A stretch of DNA of 64,000 nt from Vitis vinifera (lineage: Eukaryota; Streptophyta; Magnoliopsida; Vitales; Vitaceae). Position 1 is the first letter of the stretch, and every line of letters begins with the position of its first letter. The stretch covers positions 19,376,501-19,440,500 of the forward strand of contig NC_081812.1 in assembly GCF_030704535.1 (NCBI RefSeq), in the 5' to 3' direction. The translations under genes and the position numbers were made by a program. The notes under the pieces were generated by a model. The model had not been told where the DNA came from and ran no database searches. It worked only from the letters and a program-made list of their open reading frames with translations. This document shows, in pieces, positions 16,887-26,738 of this stretch.

Positions 16887-18457
16887 CTAGGTCTTTTCTT
16901 GATGATCTACACGTGCAATCTCCTCCTCGTCCAGGGGGCCCACGTCGTTGAAAGTTTGAGCGGTCATCTGATCTGCGGCTTTCAGAGCGGTGGCTACATA
17001 TCCGGTGGGAGTCTCCCGCACGTTGATCAGCACCCCCCTGACCAAATGTACCATTTCCATTAATTGCTAGCGGTCATTCATACATTACTTGTATATTAGA
17101 AAGAAAGAGCTAGGGACTAGAGGGAGGCTTTACTTGACACCTGGAGCGTCCTTAGATTGCTGGGTTTCGCGCCCTTCGGCTTCCTTGTGCTCCTCCTTCC
17201 CTTTAAGTTTTAACTCTTCCATTTTCCGTCTCGCTGCTTCCTCAGTTTCAGTCAACCTCTCCTGCCAAATCCCCCGCTTACGTCAACTTTTTCTGAAACC
17301 TGTAATTTTGGGATCCATGCAAAACATGCCCAGCTCCATTCATGCCCATTTCCCTACTTCTTACTCCACTCATTTTTCAGCTCTACATTCACTTCAATCT
17401 ATCCCCAAAAAATTTGAGAGACTTTTTTTTTCAAACTGACAAGCATGTTATTTTATCCAATGAAACAGCCTACTCGTACAACATGTTGATAATTATTGAT
17501 ATATAAAGGGGGAAAAGATAAAGAGGGACCCAATAGAGCATGCAAGTGCAGAAAATCCTGCAGAAGTACTGATTAGAGTTTAGGGGATATATCATGATTC
17601 ACCTTAGCAGCCTCTGCAGTCTCGGAAGTTTTGTGCTTGGTTTCCTCTTTCTTACCAGTCAAATATTCCATGGCCCTTCTAGCGGCGTCAGCTGCAGAAT
17701 CCTTGAGCTCAGTAATCTTACCAACAGAAGTATCCTTGCCTTCCTCAGCTTTCCCTGCAGTATAGTCCTTGTACTCGGCTGCTTTCTGCACTGTGGCGTC
17801 CTTGGTTTCCTTGGCTTTTTCTGCTGCATAATCTTTGTACTCCCCTGTCTTCCCCAATGTGGTGTCCTTGACCCCTCTCGCTTTCTCCGCAGCGTAGTCC
17901 TTGTACTCCCCTGCCTGTCCAGCCACCGCATCCTTAGTCTCCTTCGCCTTCTCTGCTGCAGAATTCTTGTGCTCAACTGTTTTTTCGGCTCCCGTATCCT
18001 TGGTCTCCCTGGCTTTCTCGGCAGCGGAGTCCTTGGCTTCCTTGGATTTGTCAGCCGTATAATCCTTGGATTCGCGCATCTTCTCTTTCGCCTCCTGGGC
18101 CTTCTGGGAGGCAGCGTCCGACACTCCACGAGTTTTTTCGGCGGCTGCATCTTTAGTTTGACCTGTCTTTTGTGCAGCCTCTCTCGCCTTCTCCGAAGCA
18201 ACCTCAGCAGTTTCCCTCGTCTTCTCAACGGCCTCCTGAGACTTTCCGGTGGCTGCTTCTTTAGCATGCTCATAGGTCTCCTGAACCGCCCTGAGAACGG
18301 ACCCAATCACACCAGGGCGCTGCTGCTGCTCCTGTTTCTGTCGATCAGAAACCAATTTTGCTCCTTCTTCTCTCTCCCTTTCGGCCTCCCTCTTCTCCGA
18401 GCCGGCCAACCTCAAGGCTGGCTCGGCCCGTTCTTCTTTTTCTTGTCCCGAAGCCAT
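16887..18457 (-). CDS. ECP63: Late embryogenesis abundant protein, group 3 (ECP63-like)
   Basis: LEA group 3 proteins are highly hydrophilic, largely disordered in solution and become helical on drying; they protect embryo cells during seed desiccation. Exons: 18457-17603, 17261-17134, 17037-16887, total 1134 nt, 377 residues; phases fit and introns are GT-AG. The start [17 protein letters not shown] and the following [19 protein letters not shown] match the ECP63 N-terminus. The core is a long series of degenerate 11-mers of the type [11 protein letters not shown] and [11 protein letters not shown], rich in Ala, Lys, Glu and Thr with almost no hydrophobic bulk. Exon 3 encodes [20 protein letters not shown], the conserved C-terminal block of the family, then an acidic tail. 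Stacked ACGT elements and a TATA box upstream fit ABA/seed control. The antisense strand of exon 1 is also open, an artefact of the repeat composition. Confidence 0.94.
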
Positions 18458-18563
18458 GATCCTCTCACACTCAAACAAAGAAATATTCGAATGCCGATTT
18501 TACTCCTTATCAGATTTGCTTCTCTTTCAGTGCTATGGTTTTTAGAGTGCGTCTGATTGCAGC

Positions 18564-18571
18564 CTATATAC
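18564..18571 (-). promoter_or_regulatory. TATA box of the LEA gene
   Basis: The minus strand reads GTATATAG about 107 bp upstream of the LEA start codon. That leaves room for a leader of about 75 bp. No competing TATA motif lies closer. Confidence 0.6.
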
Positions 18572-18646
18572 ACCTAATAGAGTTTCGGGAAGATGCCACG
18601 TTGAGCTTTGGCTTCCGACGCGTGGCATTATGAATAACAGAGTGGA

Positions 18647-18652
18647 CACGTG
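18647..18652 (-). promoter_or_regulatory. G-box/ABRE (CACGTG) upstream of the LEA gene
   Basis: The palindromic CACGTG sits in the context CCACGTGTCC on the minus strand, a strong abscisic-acid response element core bound by bZIP factors. It is about 80 bp upstream of the TATA box. Further ACGT-type cores lie at about 18597-18601 (CCACG) and 18618-18625 (ACGCGTGG). Confidence 0.7.
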
Positions 18653-18769
18653 GTGAAAGTTATGAACATGCAAAAAGGAGAGCAACGGATCAATGCACTG
18701 CCACTTCCAGCACTCATGTATCTTTTTGTCCACATGGAGTATTGATTAGCTGTGATGTCTTTTACTTCC

Positions 18770-18775
18770 CACGTG
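18770..18775 (-). promoter_or_regulatory. Second G-box/ABRE (CACGTG) upstream of the LEA gene
   Basis: CACGTG lies within CCCACGTGTCC, followed after 5 bp by GACGTGCC, another ACGT core. Pairs of ABREs spaced like this are the usual arrangement in seed LEA promoters. Confidence 0.7.
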
Positions 18776-19014
18776 TCCTAGACGTGCCATATCCCCCAGC
18801 TTCCACATCTCAGAAGCATACTGCCTGTGTTATCTACTGCCTCCTTTATATTTCTTTTTTTTTCTTTTTAAATAATTAAGCCGACCTAATATTTATATTT
18901 CATTTTTTAAAATTAAATGAATGTTTACCAGACTTAAGTGATTGATTTAAACTTTATTATTTAATTTTTATTTTAAATCTTAAAATTATTTGATAAATTT
19001 TTTCTTTCTCTTAA

Positions 19015-19150
19015 CTCCCTATAAAAGGAAGATACATCTAATAAAAATTCATCTCATTTTCTTCTTATATTATATTCTACTTTTATTTGAATATCTTTAT
19101 TTATTTTCCCGTTTTTCCTTTTCTTTATTATTTTATTTTATAATATATTA
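19015..19150 (+). repeat. Truncated 5' LTR remnant of the degenerate copia element
   Basis: It shares with 22886-23006 the order CCTATAAAAG - TCTAAT.AAAATTCATCTC - TTTGAATATCTTT - TTTATTTTC. The TATAAAAG box is probably the LTR promoter. The left limit is not definable because similarity to the 3' LTR fades within AT-rich DNA. Confidence 0.65.
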
Positions 19151-19319
19151 TCATACGAATAATCTCTACAAAAGAAATAGAAATATGTTATTTTCTTCAG
19201 AGAAATAGAAAAACTCTTTTTTTTTTTTTTTTTACAAAAACTTATATCATGATTTTCTACTTTATTATCCATTGACTCTCTATTTTCATTTATTTTATTT
19301 GAATGCATAAATATATACA

Positions 19320-19650
19320 ATCCCTATAACTAGAAGTTATGAGATAAATTATAAATTATGGGGCAAATTCATAATCAGAAGTTATAGAAAAAATTACAAA
19401 ATTAAAAATACATGATAAGAAGTTATGTATATGATCCCTAATTATTTATTTTTAATTTTATGGCATAACTGGAAGTTATACCAAACAATATTATATCGCC
19501 AAAAGCTATAAATGAATAAATAAATAAATAAATGTTTATAACCTGAAACTATATACAAATTTATATAATGAAAGTTCATAACCTGAAACTATGTACAAAT
19601 TTACATAAAATAGTTCATAGTTTGAAACTATGTATTAATTTGCACAATTT
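19320..19650 (+). repeat. Degenerate short-unit AT-rich repeat inside the copia relic
   Basis: A motif of the form CATAA-C-AGAAGTTAT or CATAACCTGAAACTATGTACAAATTTA recurs about eight times with drift (for example near 19325, 19365, 19415, 19460, 19535, 19575 and 19615). The later units are about 40 bp long. It has no coding content. Confidence 0.6.
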
Positions 19651-22600
19651 TGTTATGATAAAATAATCATAGCCCGAAAATATGAAAAAGAAAAATATAT
19701 ATGTATATATATTAGATTTTAATTCCTATTTCATATTTATACATTTTTACCATATTTGTAATTGATAAATTTTATGTTATTATATTTTTAGATATTATTT
19801 ACTTGAAATATTGTTAAAACATTTTATTAATAGTTTATTATAATAATTAAAATATTTTTGGATTAATATTATTATATATATATATATATAGTTTTCAGAT
19901 AATGTCAAACCTTATAAAGCTTGAATTTGTTGCTCTCATTGCTTTCATACAACTTATTAAGTTATGTCATCATCAATGACTAATATTTTTCCATCGATTT
20001 TAACTCTTTCTCTATGATAATATTTTTTCAACTCTATAAAGGCGATGTTTTTATAATAATATTTTATGACTTGTTATTTTGATGAAACTCTTGTCTCATT
20101 AGTTGTACAACATTGATGACAAACAATGTTAATAATATATTAGGTGATAGAAACCTGATTAAGAGCTCCAAAAGAGCTTATACTATGTCACTAGTTGTAT
20201 TTGATTTCATGTGAATGACATTTTATACGATGGTAGATCTAGAAGAATCTTGTAAGACTAACTTAGTCCATCGAGGTAAAAAGGTTGTATGGATGTACAT
20301 TATAAAACTAGAAATTTTTATTTAGTGACTAATCTACCTATACACTTAAAAGGTAGAATGACATGTTGTGCAAATTATCATTGTAATAAGCCAATTTTTT
20401 CGCCATTAGGGGGAGAATAGTCAGTTCAAAAAAAACAACATGAAATTATTTGGAATTCATTGACTTTGACTTATCTTGATCCTCGTACTAACCAATGTGA
20501 ACTCAAAGTTCAAAAGATTATTTATTTGTAAGAACTTGTAAATCAACTACCAAATGTTTTCATTGATGCAAAGAAAGTGACAAAATCATTTTCACTAACC
20601 TAGAATATCCTAGTATGAATTGATATCCCTAAAGGACAATTAAATAACGTGTTGATGTCCCTAAAGGACGATCAAATAATGAGTTAATATCTCTGAAGGA
20701 CAATTAAATAATGAGTCTAAGGCATGCTTGAAGCGTTGTAGGCCCTAAAAAGGCAAACACATTCCTTAGAAGAGGAAAACATAAGGAAAAATATATGAAA
20801 TATGACACTTTTGAATAAGTTGCATATAAAGTGAGTTATTAAAATGACTAATCAGTTTCAAGTAGCCCTTAAAGAGGCACAGTTTAAACAAGTAGCCCTA
20901 TGAGAGACATGTTTTACAATTAACTATTGAAAAGGTACAAGTACCTGATATTGATGAGATCTCAATTATTTACTTATATATGGAGAAAAATGGGATTGAA
21001 ATACTCTTGTCATTGACAATATGTTTTATTTCTAAATAGTTATCGACATCATAAGAAATGATGAGGATCCCAAAGTAGAAATTATGAATGAATGTCAACA
21101 TAGAAAAGATTGGCCAAAATGGAAAGAATATATCCCAGAAAAATTTGACTTATTAGAAAAATGAGAAGTATTTAGACCTATAGTCCAAACGCTTGAAGTT
21201 GTCAAACTTGTTGGATATAAATGAGTATTTATAAGAAAGTGTAATGAAAAAAAATGAAATCAAAATATATAAATGTGACTCATAGCTCAAGGTTTCCCGT
21301 AGGAACCTAGTATTGATCATGAGGACACATATTCTCATATAATGGTCACAACCATATTTAGATATCTTATTTGTTTAACAATCTTAGTATGACTGGATTT
21401 GTGTCTCATGGACGTCGTTACTGCATATTTACATGGATCTTTAGATAATGATATATATATATATATGAAAATCCTTGAAGGATTTCATGCCTAAAACAAC
21501 TAATTCAAAACATTGTAGCATATACTCAATTAAGCTACAAAGATCCTCCTATCGATTAAGCAGTCTAAAGACATATTGTACGATCACTTCAATGAATATT
21601 TGAAATGAGAAGTATGTATGTATTACCTTATTTATCTATGTATATTCATTATGTTGAATATTTGCAATTATTATAGTATATGTGGAACATTGAATTTTGT
21701 TGGAACTCCTGAAAAGCTTACACAAATAGTTGACCATTTGAAAAGTAATTTTGAAATGAAAGATATTGGAAAAGAATTTTTTTTTCCTCGGCCTATAGAT
21801 CGAGTACTTTTCAAACGTAACATTGGTTTATTAGTCAACATATACAAAGAAAGTCTTGAAGCATTTTCATATGGATAAATCACATCCATTAAGTTCTCTG
21901 ATGATAGTTCATTCACTTGAAGAGAAAAAATGACCTTTTCTATCTTAAAGAAGATAATGAAGAACTATTTGGTCTAAAAATACCATATTATAGTGTTATT
22001 GGTGTACCAACGAATCTTGCAAATTATACACAACCAGATATTGCATTTCTTGTTAATTTACTTGTAAGATATAGTTCTACACCAACTCAATGACATTGAA
22101 ATAAAATCAATCATGTACTATAATAACATGGGTCTATGTTATTCCGAATTATCAGAATCTTAATTGCTTGAATATATAGATATTGATTATCTTTTAGACC
22201 ATCACAAAGCTTAATCTCAAATAAGGTATGTATTTATCTATGGTGGTATGACAATATCTTAGAGATCAATCAAAAAAATAATGTAAACATGTGGACTACC
22301 CTCCATCAGAGGTAATGCTACCAAGTTAATAATATTGCATACATTGCACGAATTAAAGAATAATACATTAAGGGTGATAAAATTAAACATATATCACCCA
22401 AGTATTTTACTTTCATTAACTCCATAAGAGTGATGAAATTGCTATTCAACGAATAAGATCAAGTGACAATTCAATTTAGTAGATCTATTCACAAAGGCAT
22501 TGTCAATTGCAATACTCAAGAAGCTCATCGGAATACATCGATTCAAAGATCTTCATGTTGTGCTATTAGAGAAAATATAATTATTTTAACATGAAGGGAA

Positions 22601-22808
22601 GCTAATTAATAAGAATATCACTACGTTGCACTCTTTTTCTTTTTCTTTTTTTCATTTGTCCATGGTTTATCCCATTGGGTTTTACTTGCAAGGTTTTTAA
22701 CGAGGTAATTGTAGTAATCCAAAATAATATTATGCTCTTTTTTCTTCACTAGGGTTTTTCCTAATAAGGTTTTAATGAGGCGTATTCTTATAATCATTCA
22801 AGGAGGAA

Positions 22809-23035
22809 TGTTATAAACTATGAAAATTTATTGAATTATGGGAACTTGTGGATGATCATCCATATTGATGTACATCTCTTTGTAACTTCCTATAAAAGAG
22901 AGATATATCTAATGAAAATTCATCTCGTTCTCTTCCTACAATCTATTATACTTTTCTTTGAATATCTTTCTTTATTTTCTCATCTTTTCTTCTTCTTATT
23001 CTTTTATCATAGTTGTATATTCTCATTAAATATGG
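22809..23035 (+). repeat. 3' LTR of the degenerate copia element
   Basis: It begins TGTTATAAAC directly after a purine tract. It contains CCTATAAAAG at about 22889 and a T/C-rich leader, and ends in AT-rich sequence without a clear CA. The right limit is approximate. Confidence 0.65.
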
Positions 23036-24245
23036 ATAAATGAGGTAAAAGAGATTTGAAATTAAAAATAAATTAATTATTTTAACTTAGCACTCAAATT
23101 TATTTTGACTTAAGTTATACTATTAAGTTATTTTGTTAAATATGCTTAATTTATTTAATGACTTAAAATAAATTATTATAAGTCATTAAATTGATCTATC
23201 AAACATCTTTTAAATATATAACTTAATTTAAGTTTTATTTATTTATTTATTTAGTTTTCGATTTCATAATTTTATTGCATTGGTCACTCAACAATCAACA
23301 GTGAACAAGCCCAACAACCAACCCCATCCATAGTCACCCATGCAAGCGCGGGTCTGGCCCAGACAGATCCAACCCAGCCCAACTGCACACAACACAAAGG
23401 TTTTGCCTTCTTTTTGAGATTGATGTTTGCAAAAATAGTTTGGAATATTGAAATAAAATTTACTTTTATATTATATTTGATTCCCAGGAAAGTAATAATG
23501 AAAGAATAAAAAGGTTAAGAAAAATAATTTTGCCTCGCATTAAAAGAAAAATGATTCGTATTGCCCATTACATATGTTGGCTTGGAGCGCCCTTTAATAT
23601 ACTTACCGAGTGGCATCACTAAGATGTTAGGCAGATGCTTCCTTCTCTATCATAAAAACGTCCCCTGATCTTGGAAAATGACTCAGTTTGTCGTCAACAT
23701 GATAGTGAATTGTCTCCCAAAGTGGAAAATATAAATATCAGAAAGGGCAGTCCCAAACATCTCATCAAGGATGCAGTAAACTTCAACATTACCCAGTATT
23801 TGGTGAAGTTCACATTTTGATTATGGCAGATGACACTAAGAAGGAAGTGGGTTAAACGATGGGTTTCTTTCCACTTAAACCTCCAGTGATTTGCACTTAG
23901 GATTCATTTCCATTCATTCGCTGACTTTAATTGCGAGCTTAAATAAACATATCCCACAATGATTTACCTTTTGAAACTGGAAATCAGAGCACTCTCTTAA
24001 GTCTCAACCACTGGAGTCCCATTACCTAATATGTAAATGAACCGAACAGCACTCATCTTTTTATAATGGAGAATCATCATCTCGCCAAAAAGGATAAAAT
24101 ACATAAATTGCTTCATTGCTAATTCCGTAGTTTTATTTCATGAAATCAAAGAAAATTAAACAAATTTTCACAATTCCATTACCTAAATTAAAAGCCTTTT
24201 TATACATTCATATATTGCTCTTGTCTGCGCGTGGTAAGTCGTAAG
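23036..24245. other. Intergenic region, nothing recognised
   Basis: This 1.2-kb spacer lies between the copia relic and the 3' end of the GT47 gene. It is AT-rich up to 23300 and mixed afterwards. No long frame or RNA gene is visible; the last 100-200 bp probably form the GT47 3' UTR. Confidence 0.55.
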
Positions 24246-26738
24246 TTATTTGCCAATTCCATGATGGTGAACCCGAAAGTTGAGTCTTCTAAGCCAGAGA
24301 GAATGGAGAATCATGTGGAAGACGTCGTATCTCTTGGGAGGGGAATTAACCTCAAAGTGCCTCCTTGCTTGAATCCCTCTCCTCTGCATTCTTATATACT
24401 GCCTTGGAGATATGTCCATTAGTATTCTCTTCAAGTTTGGAATTTCCCTGACCGGAACCTCCACAGAGAAAGACTTCCAATTCAGGACATCGCTGAATGG
24501 TGGAACATAATGGTCTGAAATCAGCACTGGAACACACCCTGTGTAAAGTGCCTCCACAACTCTTGGGCTCGCAACTTCATATCCGCTCGGGCAAAGGCAG
24601 TACTTGCTCTTTCTCATCATTTCATAGTAAGACACACCCTTTGGAAGATACTTGTGGACCTTTACATCTTCATCCTTGTTTTCCCAGTGCTCCAGAAGTA
24701 TAGGTCTGATGGGGCCGTGAAGCCCGCCGGCAAAGAAGGCCAATAGGGTACGGTGTGATGGAGATGGCCCACCGATGAAGCTGTCTGTTGAACCGGTTAG
24801 GAGATTGATTTCAGGGAAGGATACGTCTTTGGAAGGGTTGAATCCTTCCGAGGTATTTGCATTGCATAGAACTCTAATAGAGTTCTTATGCAGGTAAGGA
24901 ATGGAGAAGGAAGTTTCAGGCCCCTGTAACAGATCAAACACTCGGAACAATTAGAAATATAATGTAGCTGGCCTAGATCAAATTCATAAGAAAAATAAAT
25001 AAATTACCCAATCATGGCAAGCAAGCATGAAATGATCTGCACCGAGGCTTCGATTCCAATAAGGATACTTGGTCGAAACAACATTCACATAATCAATGAC
25101 CGTTTGTTTTATGGGACCCAAATCATGGGAGTCACGGACATAGACAAACCTAACCAGCATTGCCACACTGAAGGGGAGGAAAAAAAGGTGAGCCTTTTCA
25201 GGATCTTTGGTTCGGAAGTGGCTATCCATCTCCATCTTGTGAATGAAATTCCCCTCCATGGAGTATATGCTCTTGCAGGGACCATTATGAAACAAGGGGG
25301 GCTCACCTTCATCATAGACGTATACCTTTAATTGCTTTTCCATTTCCAAGTAGCTCCTGAAACACCCGAAGTTTATGGTTTTCCATCCCACATCCAAACA
25401 TATGAAAAGAAACATCAAATAATTTCAAATTTAAGGATAATTTTGAGAAGCTTGCCTATGGAAGGCATTGACATTCCAATATATGGGACCATTTGGAATG
25501 TAGTCAGGGTCTGGCGTTCGATTCCCAATTTTAGCTTCCCTTATTGCAGACCGAGCTCTTCTTAGACCAGCTTCCACCCTCTCTAATGTCGTGTATTGTC
25601 GTTGTGGTCTCGACGTCACAGGAAGAGCATGAGTTTCATTGACGGAAGCAGCAAATAGTGGTCCAGCCCTCTTGGAGATATTCAAGCTAACTTTCTCCGT
25701 TCCATTCTGTTGAGCTAATCAATTGGTTATACATCCAAAAATGAAATTTTGACTGAAAAATCATTCACAAAATTCTCAATAAGTAACATGCAATTTATTT
25801 TATTCAATTTTAGGGTTTTAGGTAAAAATTAGGAGAGATGAATTTCAAGGTTAGAAATTTGGAATCCACAAGTATGATATCACAGTTGGGTTACACTTAG
25901 GTAGCCATGCGTGATCCGTGGCCCTGCTGGGAATTGTGAGAAAAAGAAGAAAATAATAGTTTGTTCTCATTGTATCTTTCCAAACACTGCCGCTAGCTTA
26001 TAATTTAAAACTTAAAACATTTTGCTTTTCTGAAAAAGGTCTAAGGCTGATTTTGGGTGTTGCTTTCCTGGTCTCACACGTGGATATGTGCGCCATCTTC
26101 TTTGGATTTCTCTGGAGGCTGTAAATGATCTGTAGCTGGTAATAAAAAAAAATGATGTTCTATTTATCAATAGTAACGAATTAAAGCCTGTAAGATACCA
26201 CAAATTTATAAGAAAGGAAAATGAATGGATATTAAATAAAGATATTTCAGAAAGTTGTATAATTGCTCCCTGCAAAAGCGAAATCTTTGAACACTGATGA
26301 GAGCAGTAATCAAACAAGAAATGAACACACCAAGAATGAAATAGAATAAATCCAAAGAAGAAGTTGGAGTCTTACAGCAGCAGCTGGGGGTGGTTGTGCA
26401 GCCTCTACATCAAGCGGTGGTGAAGAAGAGCGATTGAGGACAGAATCCTCCGAGATGGCTTCTTCTCTATGGTGAACACCCACCACAGTTGAATGCAAAT
26501 CAAGGAGCCCTTCACTCTCTTTTGTAGAAGGAACTTGAGGGGTCTTTACACTAGTGATGGTAGCGGCGGTTGGAGAGCTCCACGGCCATGGATGGCGAGA
26601 GATGAACCCCCAACTAGAGTTCCTTGAACCAAGCACAGAAGCACAACCGGATATAACTATGAGTGGAATCATGAATAACAGAAGCCTCAAAGATGATGAT
26701 GAAGAGCAGGAAACCAATCTGTCGTTCCCACTCGCCAT
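24246..26738 (-). CDS. Exostosin-family glycosyltransferase (GT47), At5g03795-like
   Basis: GT47 exostosin-like enzymes are Golgi type II membrane proteins that build cell-wall polysaccharides; the exact sugar and acceptor cannot be told from sequence. Exons: 26738-26376, 25706-25456, 25356-25008, 24923-24246, total 1641 nt, 546 residues, all in phase. Residues about 16-38 (LRLLLFMIPLIVISGCASVL) form the single membrane anchor, followed by a low-complexity Ser/Pro-rich stem. The catalytic domain begins around AFHRSYLEMEK and contains FRTKDPEKAHLFFLPFS, YPYWNRSLGADHFML, ACHDWGPE and, near the C-terminus, SKYCLCPSGYEVASPRVVEA followed by GCVPVLISD, the nucleotide-sugar-binding signature of the family. 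Exon 2 to exon 3 needs a GC-AG intron. The start at 26738 is the only Met that gives the membrane anchor. Confidence 0.94.
25357..25455 (-). other. GC-AG intron in the GT47 gene
   Basis: The donor is CCATAG|GCAAGC and the acceptor GTTTCAG|GAGCTA on the minus strand. The splice yields AFHRSYLEMEK, a strongly conserved block in plant exostosin-like proteins. Without it the frame runs into a stop within a few codons, and no GT donor nearby restores the block. Confidence 0.85.

Larger units (their letters stand above)
18990..23035 (+). mobile_element. Degenerate Ty1-copia retrotransposon
   Basis: LTR remnants flank a decayed pol region. A segment around CCTATAAAAGGAAGATACATC at 19015-19150 matches CCTATAAAAGAGAGATATATC at 22886-23006. 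A purine tract AGGAGGAATG at 22801-22810 marks the likely start of the 3' LTR (TGTTATAAAC, 22809). Between them, broken frames carry copia landmarks in the correct order: an integrase C-terminal motif (LDPRTNQCE, ~20474-20500), a reverse transcriptase motif (DVVTAYLHG, ~21411-21437), the GTPEKL...EMKDIGK block (~21687-21770) and the RNase H end (~22440-22560). Stops and frameshifts are everywhere, and no gag or tRNA primer site was found. The 5' side looks truncated. This is a dead, old copy. Confidence 0.8.

Noticed and set aside
17659-18306. 215-codon Arg/Pro/Lys-rich frame in another minus-strand frame of the LEA exon
   Set aside because: It is a frame-shifted reading of the same repeats. 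It has no start context and no homologue type.
17594-18556. 320-codon open frame antisense to the LEA gene
   Set aside because: The repeated Ala/Lys/Glu 11-mers leave few stops on the complementary strand. The translation is Leu/Cys/Ser-rich with no family resemblance, while the minus strand gives a clear LEA protein.
19320-19650. Possible CRISPR-like or satellite array
   Set aside because: The units are degenerate, of irregular length and lie within a eukaryotic retrotransposon relic; this is drift in an AT-rich leader, not a CRISPR array.
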